From Hymenoscyphus infarciens (taxonomy: Eukaryota > Ascomycota > Leotiomycetes > Helotiales > Helotiaceae): a DNA stretch of 64,000 nucleotides. The stretch is from positions 1-64,000 of the forward strand of contig LLCB01000239.1 in the NCBI GenBank assembly GCA_001414345.1, given 5' to 3'. Under the pieces are notes generated by a model, which made no database searches, was not told the origin of the DNA, and saw only the letters and a list, made by a program, of their open reading frames with translations. Shown here one piece after another: positions 1 to 12,363 of this stretch; within the stretch, counting starts at the first letter, position 1; every line of letters begins with the position of its first letter. The position numbers and the translations under genes were made by a program.

Positions 1-740
1 GATTTACTTATATTAGATATATAAGTTAAAAGAGTAATAGTAAGTATAAAATTAACTTATTTTAAGTAAATAAGCTTTAATACTATAGTAAGTATTAGAT
101 TTACTTATATTAGATATATAAGTTATAAGAGTAAAAGTAAGTATTAAATTAACTTATTTTAAGTAAATAAGCTTTAATACTATAGTAAGTATTAGATTTA
201 CCTATATTAGATCTATAACTTAAAAGACTAAAAGTAAGTATTAGATAAACTTATTTTAAGTAAATAAGTTTTTAAACTATAATAAGTAGTAAAATATACT
301 TACTCTATATATATTTCTATAAAATTAAGTATTATATATATCTATATAAAACTAAGTATTAGATTTACTTATATTAGATATATAAGTTAAAAGAGTAATA
401 GTAAGTATTAAATTAACTTATTTTAAGTAAAATAAGTTTTTAATACTATTATAAGTATTTAGTTTATATATATTAGTTAAGTAAGTTAAAAGAGAAAAAG
501 TAAGTATTAGATTAATGTATTTAAAGTAAGTAAACTTTTAATACTTAAGTAAGTATTAGATTAATCTAATTTATATAAATAAGTTAATATTATACTTATA
601 TTAAATAAGTAAAAAGTATAAATATAAGTCTTAAATTAACTTCTTTTAAGTAAATAAGCTTTAAATACTATTAATTATATTAAACTTACTTACTCTCTCT
701 ATATATAAATATAAAGTAAGTATTAGATTTACTTACCTCT
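1..740. repeat. Degenerate 97-bp tandem repeat (AT-rich minisatellite)
   Basis: Three consecutive units start at 1, 98 and 195, each opening with a variant of GATTTACTTATATTAGAT and closing with AATACTATAGTAAGTATTA-like sequence. The period is therefore 97 bp. A fourth unit starts near 362 after a divergent stretch of about 70 bp, and weaker copies continue to about 550. The units differ mostly by transitions and the whole stretch has almost no GC, as expected for a repeat exposed to RIP. No coding potential is visible. Confidence 0.8.
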
Positions 741-769
741 ACTAGCTTCTATAGTTTAGTGTAGAAGAC

Positions 770-830
770 GTACTATGGCGTGGCGTAGCGTAGTAGCGTA
801 TCGTGGTAGCGTAGCGTAGTAGCGTTATAT
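770..830. repeat. Short GTAGCG-type tandem repeat
   Basis: A GC-richer patch next to the AT-rich minisatellite is built from overlapping GCGTAGCGTAGTAGCGTA-like words, repeated at least twice. It is a simple-sequence array with no evident function and does not resemble fungal TTAGGG telomere repeats. Confidence 0.6.
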
Positions 831-863
831 ATAAAGTCCTAGCCTCTTATTTACCCTTCCGTT

Positions 864-891
864 GGCCGTGTCCGGGCTTTAAGACACGGCC
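864..891. other. Perfect 9-bp stem hairpin
   Basis: GGCCGTGTC and GACACGGCC form a perfect inverted repeat around a 10-base loop. It lies at the border between the repeat array and normal DNA. It may be the remnant of a small inverted-repeat element. There is no nearby gene end that would make it a terminator. Confidence 0.4.
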
Positions 892-899
892 TAAGAAAG

Positions 900-2003
900 C
901 TTATAGGGGGGTGTAGGACACATGCTAGAGGTGGATTTTTCGGTGCACGCAGTCAGCCATCTCAGCATCAAGACTCCCCCCACAAATTGGAAGAAGCGCT
1001 CCCAAATGATAGGATATTTCGTCCTCACATGAGAGCGTTAATTTCCACTGTAGATCTGAGCTTCAGTCTCCGTACAAGGACATTCGACACCGACAAACGG
1101 TTTGTGATACGAACGCTGCCAAATGCAGCCACTGGGTCCTTGCTTCTGAGTCCTGTCAAATGCCGTCGATGCACCAGTATTGCAGCGATGATGCACTCCA
1201 ACCACTGCACTGTTACAGAGTCCAACCCAAAAGAAAGAAACTGACGTCTCCCGTCGTTTGCACTCAGCTCACTTCTTGTTCCACCGTCAGCTTCCAGATT
1301 CCCGATCCTCATTTCTGGTGATAGCCGCATGGTAGGAGCTGATCCTGATTCCTCCTCCGACTCTTACTCTTCTCTTGCCGCTCTGCTTATTTCAAGGATA
1401 CGCAGCTGCTTCTTGCTCGCATTGCATTGCGGTGTTTACCTTATCGGTCCCCTCTACGTGGGATTAAAGATGTGGCTTAAACATGCGGAAACAAAATGCA
1501 ACTGCAACCGCCCCGGCCCAGATACCAAAATATACCACGGCAGGCGCAGGGCAGATCATTCTGGGGCCTGACCAGGTCGTTGATCGTACTTTCTTTCATT
1601 CGACCTTTCCAAGCTTCTCATTCGTTGAATCATCTCCTTCGTGGCTGCCCTCCTTCAATCCCTCCTCGTATTTTTCTCTTACCTAGGTACTCTTGCATGG
1701 TGGGTGGCAGAAGACTTCAAATAAGCTCCGGTCCCACCTCCATCGATTCCTGTAACCGTCAAGCTCTTAGAGTAACACTCGTTCTCGTCGTGGCAGGCTA
1801 CCTAATCTTTCATTCTCTTTTTTCTCCCGCAGTCTCTTCCGGCTATCTGCTCACTCACGTCACCACGATCACAAACAAAACAACTACACTCGCTAGAAAT
1901 TACCTCGGTTTTCCTCACTTTCCTTTCTGATACAAGATACAAAGCACGAGGCTCTTTTTTGCGTTCCCTAAATTACTCAACACTCTTTCGATATTCTGCC
2001 AGT
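900..2003. other. Gene-free stretch upstream of the tyrosinase gene
   Basis: Base composition is normal here, unlike the first 750 bases, but the open frames are short, mutually overlapping and mostly lack ATG starts. I see no domain or splice pattern. The last few hundred bases presumably hold the tyrosinase promoter and 5' leader; no clear TATA box is visible. Confidence 0.5.
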
Positions 2004-4019
2004 ATGCGTTTCTTTACGCAAACTCGATCGGCCGTGCTCACAGTCATCGGTGGCCTCTTAATACAATCTGCCGTTTCAATACCAACGCAAGAAATACCCC
2101 ACAAACGTTACGATTATGGGGTGGAAAGGTCTACCTTCATGAAGCGACAAGCTCCTGGCTTTTTGGCAACGACCGGCATACATACAGGCACAGGACCAGG
2201 AGGGTCAGCTCCATTGCGGCTGGAGATTAGAGAATTGGAAAAGGATACAACAATGTGGACATTGTATATACTTGGCATGGATATGCTGCAATATGCAGAC
2301 CAGAAAGACTTGCACTCATGGTATCAGATAATGGGTACGTTGACCGATTCTTCTGATATAAGTTATTTGCTAACATCAACAGGTATTCATGGAAGACCGT
2401 TCTTGCCATTCGATAATGTTCAGTCTACTCCAGGAAATGGAAATCATGGCTATTGTACACACGTCTCGATATTGTTTCCAACCTGGCATAGACCTTATAT
2501 TGCTCTTTACGAGGTACGATCTTTTTGCCTTTATTTATAATGTATCCTCTTCGTCGAGATATCCAACTGACTTTCAAATAGCAAGTATTATACGTCTTGA
2601 TTCAACAAATCGCCCAAATGTACCCCGCTGGAGCTGTCAGAGATAAATATGTCGCTTCTGCTAAAAATTTCCGAATTCCATACTGGGATTGGGCAGCTGT
2701 CCCAGAAACAGGAAAAAGTGTCTTGCCTGCTAGTGTTGGGGGTTCTCCAGGGGTTGATATTGATGGACCAGCTGGTGTCCAAACGATAGCCAACCCCCTC
2801 TACAGCTACCAATTCCAACCTCTCGATCCTTCACAGCTTCCTGACGCACCTGTAAGTAGACCTACAACCTCAAATCACCCAATCACTAACAATTTTCAAG
2901 TTCAATACATTCCCTCAAACCATGAGATATCCAAGTTCTTCTGATGCTAAGGCTGTTTCTCAAAACAACCTCGTTGCGCAACAACTTGATAACAGCGCAG
3001 CATCCTTCCGCAGCAGACTTTACAACCTCTTCACCAACTACCATGATTATGCCACATTCAGCAACGAGGCTTGGATCCCAAGTAACAATCCTAATGGGTA
3101 TGACTCCCTCGAGTCCATCCATGATCAAGTTCACGGGCTTTCAGGAAGTGGTGGACACATGAGCTACGTTGATTACTCTGCATTTGATCCTCTGTTCATG
3201 CTTCACCACACCATGGTCGACCGATCCTTCGCCATCTGGCAACAAATCAACCCAAACAGCTACGTAACTCCGGAACCCGCGACTTTCGGCACCTTCACCA
3301 TCTCAGCCGGTCAAACAGAAGATGTTGCCACCCCTCTCAGTCCCTTCCACAACCCATCAGGAGCAATGTGGGATTCCAAATCCGTCCGTAGTACCCAGAC
3401 CTTCGGCTACGCATACCCAGAAACTGCCAATGGTACTGGAGTGAACATGGCTGCCCAAGCCATCAGCGCAGTCAACAAGCTTTACGGTCCTAATTCCCAG
3501 GGAACTGCTTCCGCTTTACTCGGAAGAGACACAGATAATGGAGTCCAATACCGAGAATGGATCGCCAACATCCGAGTCCGAAAGCATGCTCTCGAAGGCC
3601 CATTCTTCATCCACATCTTCCTCGGCACGTTCTCCCCGGATCCATTCAAGTGGTCTTTCGAACCCAACCTCGTGGGCACCCACTGTATTTTTGATAAAAC
3701 CGCTTCTGCTATCACTGCCGCCTCTTTCTGTAACTGCACGGCTGATTTGGTCACTGGTACCCTCCCCTTGACATCTTCGCTTAGCAAATTCGTTGAGAGC
3801 GGGGCTTTGAAGAGTCTTGATCCAGCGGATGTTGAACCGTATTTGCAGAAGAATTTGAGGTTTAAGTTGAGTTTCTTGAATGATACGGAGGTTGCTGCTA
3901 AGAGTGTGGAGAGTTTGAGGATTGATGTTGTTAGTGCGGCTGTTAAGAAGGCGGCTAAGGTTACGGATTTACCTAGTTGGGGGAAATTCAGTGGGAACTT
4001 GACTGTGCTTGCTGGATAG
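2004..4019 (+). CDS. Tyrosinase (polyphenol oxidase), four exons, secreted
   Basis: This is a type-3 copper enzyme that oxidises monophenols and diphenols to quinones, feeding melanin formation. Exons are 2004-2334, 2383-2513, 2582-2851 and 2901-4019, with GT-AG introns of 48, 68 and 49 bp, giving 616 residues. The first ATG (2004) starts a hydrophobic signal peptide beginning MRFFTQTRSAVLTVIGG. CuA ligands fit H113, H137 and H146, with Cys135 two residues before H137 as in the fungal Cys-His thioether. CuB fits the HDQVH pair H318/H322 and the HH pair at 346-347 in DPLFMLHHTMVDR. A C-terminal domain of about 150 residues follows, in fungal enzymes a lid removed on activation. The gene sits between two AT-rich blocks and appears intact. 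Confidence 0.93.
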
Positions 4020-4940
4020 GCGATTATCCTTGACGCTATTCATGGGCGGAGAGACGGAAGTGGATTATAATCACTCTTTTTTGGACAACTTTTGGGGCAC
4101 ACTCAGGTGGCTTTTTGGAAAACTTTTGGAGTTTTTTCTTGTTGCTTGCATTACAGAGAACGACTAGGCCGGGCTTTGCATCGCTTGGAGCTCTTTTTAC
4201 CTTTTTGGTTCTGGATGGAAAAATCTTGGGAGTTTTGATTTCTGCTTTTATGTCTTACCAAATTGTTAGATGGGATGCATGGATATGGACGGGCATGCAT
4301 GGCTTAAGAGTATGTAGCATTTGGTTGGTGCGTTTGAGACATTGGCTTTCTCCTTAGATAGCTCTGGTTAGTAGTTTATGTTCTTCTTCGGGTTATATAT
4401 TATAATTAATTTGATGATGAGAGGTTATGGAATTCTTTGAGTTCAATTCAATCATGGTCCGAGGTCTTGCGTGAGTTGGTTTATGTATGAGACGCCGAGA
4501 ATCGAGATGGTCCTTGAATCTCATCGCGGATGGGCACAATGACTTCTTGTTGTTGAGGACCGTATCATTTCCCGCCTCTGTGCCTGAAATTGAAATTGAG
4601 ATTAGTGGGTGACCTAACAACATGGAGTTGGATAATATGACGAAAGTCTTGTTATGGGGTAGGTTGATGTGAAAATACATTAGGAAACCAACTATGAACT
4701 AGTGTGTTTGAGCATCTTGAATATCCCTGGGGGGAATTCCAAGATATTGGAAAAGGAGGATTCGCCATGGGGTGTAGAATTTGTCATTTCCATTCCAATT
4801 TCGTCAAACGACTCTTTTACATGGGGAAATCCAATTTCTTCTCCGGGTTTTGGTTGAAGAATCGAGTTCCTGGTCTACCTTGGAATAACTACAAGGTGTA
4901 ATTGACGGAGATTGCTAGATGTGAGAGTCGTAGACCTATG
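4020..4940. other. 3' flank of tyrosinase, no gene seen
   Basis: Composition is intermediate and then drops into the AT-rich block. The short open frames here lack conserved features and overlap one another on both strands. Nothing convincing is encoded. Confidence 0.5.
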
Positions 4941-4949
4941 ATAATTGGT

Positions 4950-7900
4950 AGGTCACCTACATACTAATAGTAAGAGTTTTCTGTTGCTATTTCTCGGTCA
5001 CCTGTCATTAGGTAGTTTTCAATTGGTAAACAGTAATAGTAGAGACAGTCTACTCTAGACTGGTTAGCAATTGAACGGAGAGGACTCCAAGTCTGGTTCG
5101 TCGGCCTACCTATTAAAAGAGTCGTAACTATTTATAGACAGAGCTCTAGCAGAGTTAGTACTTCTATTCTTTCTTAACGCTTCTATCTAGTATAGTCGAT
5201 AGTATTATCTTACTAAAATACTAGAGTATTTTAGAGTAATATATTATTATATTATTATAATAGTACGTATTTAAATACGTAATAATATTATAGTAAGATT
5301 ATAATATTAAAAGATATATCTTTTGATAACTTATACACGTAAAAGCTTGCTTTTTCTTAAAATAAAGCTATTTATATATTTTCTATATACACTTTTATTA
5401 CTTTAAGACTATATAATAATAATACTAGATATTAATAAAATAATTAGTAGAAGTTATTTATTATATACTAACTAGTCTAAACCGAGTCTATTAGAGTATT
5501 TCATAATAAGCTAGTAGTTCTTTTAATTATATAGCTAAAAGTTGATTTTTAGTAGAGAAATCGAGAGATATTTAGAGTATATATTATATATATATATTAT
5601 ACTAAGACTTAGATATTAGTATATCTTACTAATTATTTTATATAAAGATTATAATAGATTATTAACTATAATACTTTAAATTTAAAAACAAAGTTTAATA
5701 GTAACTAATTAGTATTTATTTGAATTTTTAGTATTTAGAGCTTATTTTTAGAAAGCGTAGTTATTAAGAATAACTAAGTTATTAGATATAAGGTTTTAGA
5801 AATAATTAGCCTAGTACTAGTAATCTAATAACTAATCTTTTATAATACTCGTTCTTTAATATTAAATTAATACTATATTATAGAAACTCTTAAATATAAA
5901 GAAATACTTATTTAAATACTAGAAATATATAAAAGAATATATAGAATAAAATAAAATAATAAAAAGAAGTTTAGTTTATTAATCTTTTAAAACTTAAGCT
6001 AAACTAGACTTACTTATTAACTCTTTTAAACTATTTTAAAATATATCTAATATATTAAATATCTCTTTCTTACTTTTTTACTTTTAAAGTAGCTAATAAG
6101 ATTAAAAGATATAATCTTATACTAGGATTTAAAGTCTTTAAGTATTTTTATAATATATATTTTAAAATAATTACGTTAATTAGTAACTACTAATTTAGCT
6201 AATAACTAAAGATATTCTACTAAGATACTTAAGTAAGAGATAGAAAGTATATTTATTACTATTTTATAAAGATTAGAATAAGTCTTCTTTTAGATAAGTT
6301 AAAGCTACTATTTAATTATATTTTTGTTTTTATTTTATAATAGAAGAGTATAATATTAAGTATACTTATTACTTATAAAGAAGAGAAGCTTAGGCTAAAG
6401 CGTATTAGTTAAAAAGAGACTAAAATAAAGTCTAAAGTAAAGATTAAAGCTTATCTCTTACTTCTTTTTTAAAATAAAAACTAAGTAAATAAAGTAAGTT
6501 TTTAACTAGATACTATCTTAGAGTAATAATTATTATTCTATAGTTTTTCTACTATAGCCTAAGTAGAGACTATTTAGTTAAGTTCTTAGAACTTAGCTAG
6601 ATACTTTTACTTATAAGCTAAGTAGAATACTACTATAGTAATATATACTAGTAATCTCTTAGTTAAATTATAATATTTAGAAATCTTTTCCTACTCTAAA
6701 GTATTTAATTTAGTAAAAGTAATAGAGAAGAAGATATTATTTACCTTTTTAAAATAAAGATATTATAGCTAGATTATTAATATACTTCTTTTAAGCTTCT
6801 TTGAAAAGAGAGAGAATAAAGTCTATTAATAAGATTATTTTATTAAGAGTTTTAGATATACTCTTAAGTACTAATAAAAAGTACTTAAAAGAGTCTTAAA
6901 AAAGAGTCTTTTCTAATTAAATTAGCTATAGATTAAAAGAAAGTAGTATTATACTTACTAAACTAAGTTTAGACTAATTATAAAATAGTAATTATATTAT
7001 TAAAATTAAATATATATATATCTTAAAAGTACTTAATCTTAAGCTTTAAAGTATTTACTATTTAAATACTCTTATACTAGAATATCTAATATCTTTTATT
7101 AGCTTAGAGTATAATAAAGCCTCTAGTTAACTTCTTAAATTTATTATATAATAATATACTTATATATATCTTTTTTATAAAGTTAAAAAGATATTTAAAA
7201 GTATTATAAACTTTAAACTCTTATAAAGAGTCTTAGAAGTAGAGAGCTTCTAATTAGTTTATCTTAAGCTTAAAACTTATATACTTTTTAAAAGCTATAT
7301 CTCTAATAATAAGATAGAGTATAATATATATATTAAATTTAGTAGTACTTAGTCTAGCCTCTTATATTACCTTTATCTAGTACTAAAGTAACTTAGTAAA
7401 GTATAACGTTATTATTAGATATATTATTTATAAGAAAGTAGCTAATTTTATTAATTATATATATAAAAAGTAATAAGTATTTATTTAAGATTTTTAAGAC
7501 TATTTATATATACTATAATCTTAGAGTACTTTAAGTAAAAAGAGTAGTATATTTTTATTTATATAAAGCTATTTAATTAGTTTTATACTAAGTACTACTT
7601 CTACTAAGTTACTAAACCTATTAACGTTATAAGTTATATATTCTAGAATAGAAAGACTATTATCTAGCTTCTATTTATTATTAAATATATATATTTTAGA
7701 CTAGAATCTTAATAGAGAATATTTTATTTTAATAAAAACTATTCTAGTATTATTACTTAATCTAGTTATATAATATAAAGTATACTTTAGATAGAATATT
7801 ATTCTAAGGTTATTAGTATAAAAAGCCTTATATTTAGTTAAGTAGATAAAAAGGTTATAAAAAGTAATAAGGTTTATAAATAAAACCTCTAAAGTATTAA

Positions 7901-10150
7901 GATTTATAGCTAAGTACTTATTATTAAAGTTAAGATAGAGTATATATATAATCTTATATCTTTTTTCTAGATTTTAGTAGACTATATTTATAGCTTCTTT
8001 AATACTAATCTATCTCTTAGTATAATACTTATAATACTACTTCTAATAGTTAGTAGATTTATTACTAAGGAAATTAGTTAGCTTATTATATTATTAGATT
8101 GAATATTTCTTATATATAAACTCTCTTATAATTCTTATTAATTATATAAAGCTAAAAATAAATAAATAGCTAGTTTAAAACTTTTTAGTAGACTTTTTCT
8201 TAATTTAAAATACTTTCTATAGATTTAAATAGAGTATATTAGTTTCAACTAGCTTAGTTTTAAAAGAGTTCTTCTAAAAGCTTAAAATACTTAGATAAGA
8301 TAAAAGAATAAGTAATATTAGTAGTAAGTCTAGAAGAATATAAGACTAAGAGTTTAATATCTATATAGAGATAATAACTTAGTAAGAAGTAAAGTAAATA
8401 AGTAGAAATTAAAAAATAAAATCGCTAAAAAAATTAAAATAACTAAAGTTATTAAACTTTTAAGATATTAATAGTAGTAGTAGAAGTTATCTTTTTTAAT
8501 AGCTAGTATTATAAAGAAATAAAATAAAATAAAAGTAGAAGATAAAGATAGACTTTTTAAAAGAAAAGAAAGAGCTTTTTAAAAGCTTTTTTTATTTATA
8601 AATTATATAGAAAGTACTTATAGATAATACTCTTTAATTTATAAATAACTAGAGTATATTTTAACTAATTTGGTATAGTGTTTTAGAACGTATATCAAAG
8701 CTAAATTAATTATCTAAAGTCTAATATATTTAAAGCTTAATTAATAATAACTTATATTATAGATTTAACTTTCTATTATATTATTAAAAAGTCTTAATTT
8801 AAGACTTTCTTTTAAGCTTATATATATATAAGTCTATAGTATTATATTTAAATAAATATAACTGTTTTATATAAATAGAATTATTTTATAGAAATATATA
8901 TATAATTTACTATATTTTTTTAAGTATTAATTTAGTTAATTTTTATATATATTTAAAAATAAATACTCTAAGAAATTTTGATTTTTCTAATAAATTAAGA
9001 TTATTATTATTAAATTAGTTCTTAGTATTATAAAAATTCAATATCTTATATAGTCTACTTTTATTAATATAAACTATATAAAAGATTATAAAACTAATTT
9101 TTAAGCTATTTATATAATTCTTTTTTTAAAATACTCTATTTAAATAGATCTATATTTCTAGCTATTTACTTATATATTTTTTATATTATATATTATACTA
9201 TTTAAGTCTAAAAAATAAGACTAAAAATAAAATAAGATAAAACTTTAGATAAAAGCTTAAATATTAGATCTTAGTAATACTACGATATTATTATAAGATT
9301 ATTAGATATCGTAGAATTTAAATAATATAAGAGTAAATAGCGATTTAGATTAGTATACGTAAGTATACGTACTTCTCGCTTAAGAGATACTTAAGTAGAC
9401 ATCGTAGCTAGCTTTACTTAGTATATACGAACGATAATATAACTCTGTTTATATCGCTTTTATAACTATAAGTTATACTAATATAAAGAGTATATATTAA
9501 AGTAGGTTTCTAATAATATATCGTAGTAGTATAATATTCTAGTTACTATCGACTATATTACTTCTATTTATATCTTTACTTGATTTTTTAGCTATTCTCT
9601 TTAATTATATCTTATATACTTTTTACTTAATTCTTTTCTTTTTTTTATTCTAGATAGCTTTATTCTTCTATTTATATCTAAGAGAGAATAAAGTAAATAT
9701 TAATTTTATATAGTAATTTTAGTAGACTACTTCTAGCCTCTCTTTTTAGCTTTCTTAGCTAATTAAATTCTTCTTTTATAATTATTCTTTTTCTTTTATT
9801 ATATTTTATAAGAGAAGTTATTCTATCTATTATATACTAATAAAGTAGAGTATTCTTTCTTATTCTACTTTCTAGAAACGTCTAAGCGAGGAAATTTAAA
9901 ACGCTATTTATAAGTAGATAATCTACTAATAGTAGGAATTCTTTTAGTACTATTACTAGGTTATAAGAGATAGTACTAGAGAAGAGTTATAGCTATTTCT
10001 AGGTTATAAGATTATCTATTAATTACTAGACTTTTGAATTTCGAAGTAATAGTAGATAGTTATCTAGAGATAATTTGAAAATTGAAGTCTCTTAAGAAGT
10101 GTTATAAAGAAGATTTTTAGAATATAATAGTTTCTTTCCTTTGTTTAGAG
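4950..10150. repeat. AT-rich RIP-like block, probably decayed transposons
   Basis: About 5.2 kb is almost entirely A and T. By eye the remaining C is followed mainly by T or sometimes G, and CpA/TpG dinucleotides are very rare while TpA is extremely common. That is the footprint of RIP acting on CpA. Stop codons occur every few codons in all frames and no protein can be read. The edges are estimates, taken where composition changes (around 4950 and 10150). Original identity is unknown; an old retroelement is the likely source. Confidence 0.75.
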
Positions 10151-10659
10151 GAGCTATTTAGTCTACTTTTCTGTTATTTTATATGAACCTAATTTGTTAA
10201 GGAATGTTCGCTCGAAATACGGGACCTGTGGATTGAGAGGGGTGTGTGAGAAAGTAAGTAGTGTGTTAGAATGTGATGTTTCGTGTAGAGCCAGCATTGC
10301 GATAGATAGATTGATACACTTGGTTACGTGTATAAGAATGTCGAGGTGATGTGAGCACAAGTGAGGTGAAAGTTTTAGTTAGCTCAATCACAAATGCTTG
10401 ATAGAATTTGGAGCTTGCTGACTTGCTGATTATTGTGTCTCTCTAAGGCAATTTGAGGGGTAATAAGAAAAAGCGGTTACTAAGAAATGACCTGGTCTCT
10501 TTTACCTTTAGTCGTCGATATCGACACACCTAACGAGACAAAGATTTTGAGAATAAGTAATTTATAAAGATCCGACTTTGAATTTGGGTATAATTTGCGG
10601 ATATACAAGAATATATTTATACACTCACACCAATCAATCAATCAAGCTTCAACCAAGGC
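10151..10659. other. Transition region with no gene seen
   Basis: Composition returns to normal over this stretch. It holds the presumed 3' untranslated and terminator sequence of the minus-strand gene that ends at 10660. I see no convincing open frame. Confidence 0.4.
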
Positions 10660-11517
10660 TCAACCCTTCATCCTAAACCCATCCCAATCATCTTCATCCT
10701 CCTCGTCATCTTCGTCTTCATCTTCCTCTACCACTGGAATAGGTACTGGCTCCACAGGAGTTGGCAAACTAGCAACACTTTCCTTCTTCCTCAATGCTTC
10801 TCTTCTTTCTCTCAGCTTCCTAACCCTCTCTTCTAATCCCTCCATTTCTTCCAACTCAACCTCCATTTTTCTGGCAGCATCTTCCTTCTCCTCTTCCAAA
10901 TCCCGCTCCGCCTTTTCTTTCCTCTCCTCCCTAGTTTCCTTTTCCAAATCCGCCGCACTGATGGGTTTTGCTTCTATTACTCCAGCGCCGGAATCGATCT
11001 CTTCCGTTGCAGCAATATCCGCCTCAAAAGCCGCCCATTCATTCTCGTCAACCGTAGGAGGAATACCCGTGGGCAGAGAGGGAGATTGTTTAAGTGGTGT
11101 AGCAGGCCTCGAAGGAATTCGTATCTCGTTTATAGGATTCGTATTCGACAATTCAAGTGGATGACCACCCTGATCGAAGAAATTCTCCGGTAACCCATTC
11201 GCGGCCCTACTCTTCTTTCGTATCGTATCCGTGCCTTCTTCTTCACTTGCTTTCCTCTTCTTTTTATTGTTTTCGGGGGCTGGGGTGGGAGTTTCGGTTT
11301 GGGGTTCTGGGGTTGAATCGAGGGCGGCGTCGGCGGCTTTTTGAACTTTCATTATGTGACCGGCTGATCGTAAATGGCCGTCCCATAGGGATTCGGATTT
11401 TAGTTGGAGGTGACATGCTATGCAGAGGAGGGTTCCGGTTGGGGTGTAGGATGCGAATTTGTGTTGGATTCTACGAGATGCGCGCTCGTTTTTGAGAAGG
11501 GAACGAATGTCTGCCAT
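10660..11517 (-). CDS. ZNF830/CCDC16-like zinc-finger splicing protein
   Basis: A single-exon gene for 285 residues. The start at 11517 is the first ATG and has a strong fungal context (CACCATGG). Near the N terminus C32, C35, H48 and H54 form a C-x2-C-x12-H-x5-H finger of the U1/matrin RNA-binding type. A basic, Pro/Glu-rich linker follows, then a long charged coiled coil at about residues 190-240 and an acidic tail ending DWDGFRMKG. This order matches the ZNF830 family, which in animals associates with the spliceosome; nuclear pre-mRNA splicing is inferred from that. It is divergently transcribed from the BYE1-like gene. Confidence 0.8.
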   Translation of the reverse strand: MADIRSLLKNERASRRIQHKFASYTPTGTLLCIACHLQLKSESLWDGHLRSAGHIMKVQKAADAALDSTPEPQTETPTPAPENNKKKRKASEEEGTDTIRKKSRAANGLPENFFDQGGHPLELSNTNPINEIRIPSRPATPLKQSPSLPTGIPPTVDENEWAAFEADIAATEEIDSGAGVIEAKPISAADLEKETREERKEKAERDLEEEKEDAARKMEVELEEMEGLEERVRKLRERREALRKKESVASLPTPVEPVPIPVVEEDEDEDDEEDEDDWDGFRMKG

Positions 11518-12363
11518 GGTGACGGTGGAATGGGAGTGTTCGAAAGTATATTTGAAATGAGAGCTGTGAGTTGCTGGCAGACTGAATGCGAAGTTTGGAA
11601 TGGAGGTGAGCTTGTTCAAGGACCAGCTTGGTTTGGGGGAGATAGCTGGAGAAGGCTGAAGGCTGAGGTTCGAGGTGTCGAGGTTCTCGCTTGTTCGAAA
11701 AAGCTGACTAATGTGGCGCTGCCGCGCCTTGTTTAGCCGAGTAAAGCGGCATTGGATTGAGCTGTAAATGATGTCGCTGCCCTAGCTCCCTCGGCATCCC
11801 CCGCACCAAGTTCCGGAGTTGAAATGCTACCTCGACTCGTCGCCTTTCAACTTCAAACCCATTGACGAAATTCCCATCGCCGTCCGACAGCAACGATCAC
11901 GACCTGATTCATAATCCAACTCTCGCGCTGCATTCGCAGCTCTATTGCGACCAACACGCCCTCACAATAATCACCGTCCCTTGCTACGCCCTGCTTCACC
12001 TCACACGCGATCCAGATCCTTGGAGGGGACGGAAAATCAACAGAGGCGCGCCTGGGAAGAGGATACGGATACAAAAGAGGGCTCACCACCGACCTCGCTG
12101 CTTTCGGTGCAATCGAGATAGCTACTGCTGCTGCCTACTTCTTCTTCTCTATCTTGTGTGCCATACTACATCCTCATAATTTGTTTCGTAGAGCCGTTCC
12201 TTCAGTGATCGCATCGCGTGAAGAAAGGCGCTGCGCGTACTCTATTTGAAATCAACTCTACGCCATCAACATCAAGTCTTTGCTCCACCCTCTGTAAACC
12301 ACACAATCCACTCGCGAGCTGTGAAGAATCGTCTCCTTTGAGAACAGTTTAAACTGATCAATC
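11518..12363. promoter_or_regulatory. Shared divergent intergenic region
   Basis: These 846 bp separate the start codons of the minus-strand ZNF830-like gene and the plus-strand BYE1-like gene and must hold both promoters. There is no obvious TATA box. The open frames in it are short and inconsistent. Confidence 0.45.

Noticed and set aside
770..830. Telomere-like or CRISPR-like array
   Set aside because: The unit is GTAGCG-like and irregular. No TTAGGG, and no spacer/repeat structure, which would also be out of place in a fungus.
4921..10090. Possible LTRs at the two ends of the first AT-rich block (shared GCTATTTCT-GGT... words)
   Set aside because: The match is short, needs several gaps and includes transversions. 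No target duplication could be found.
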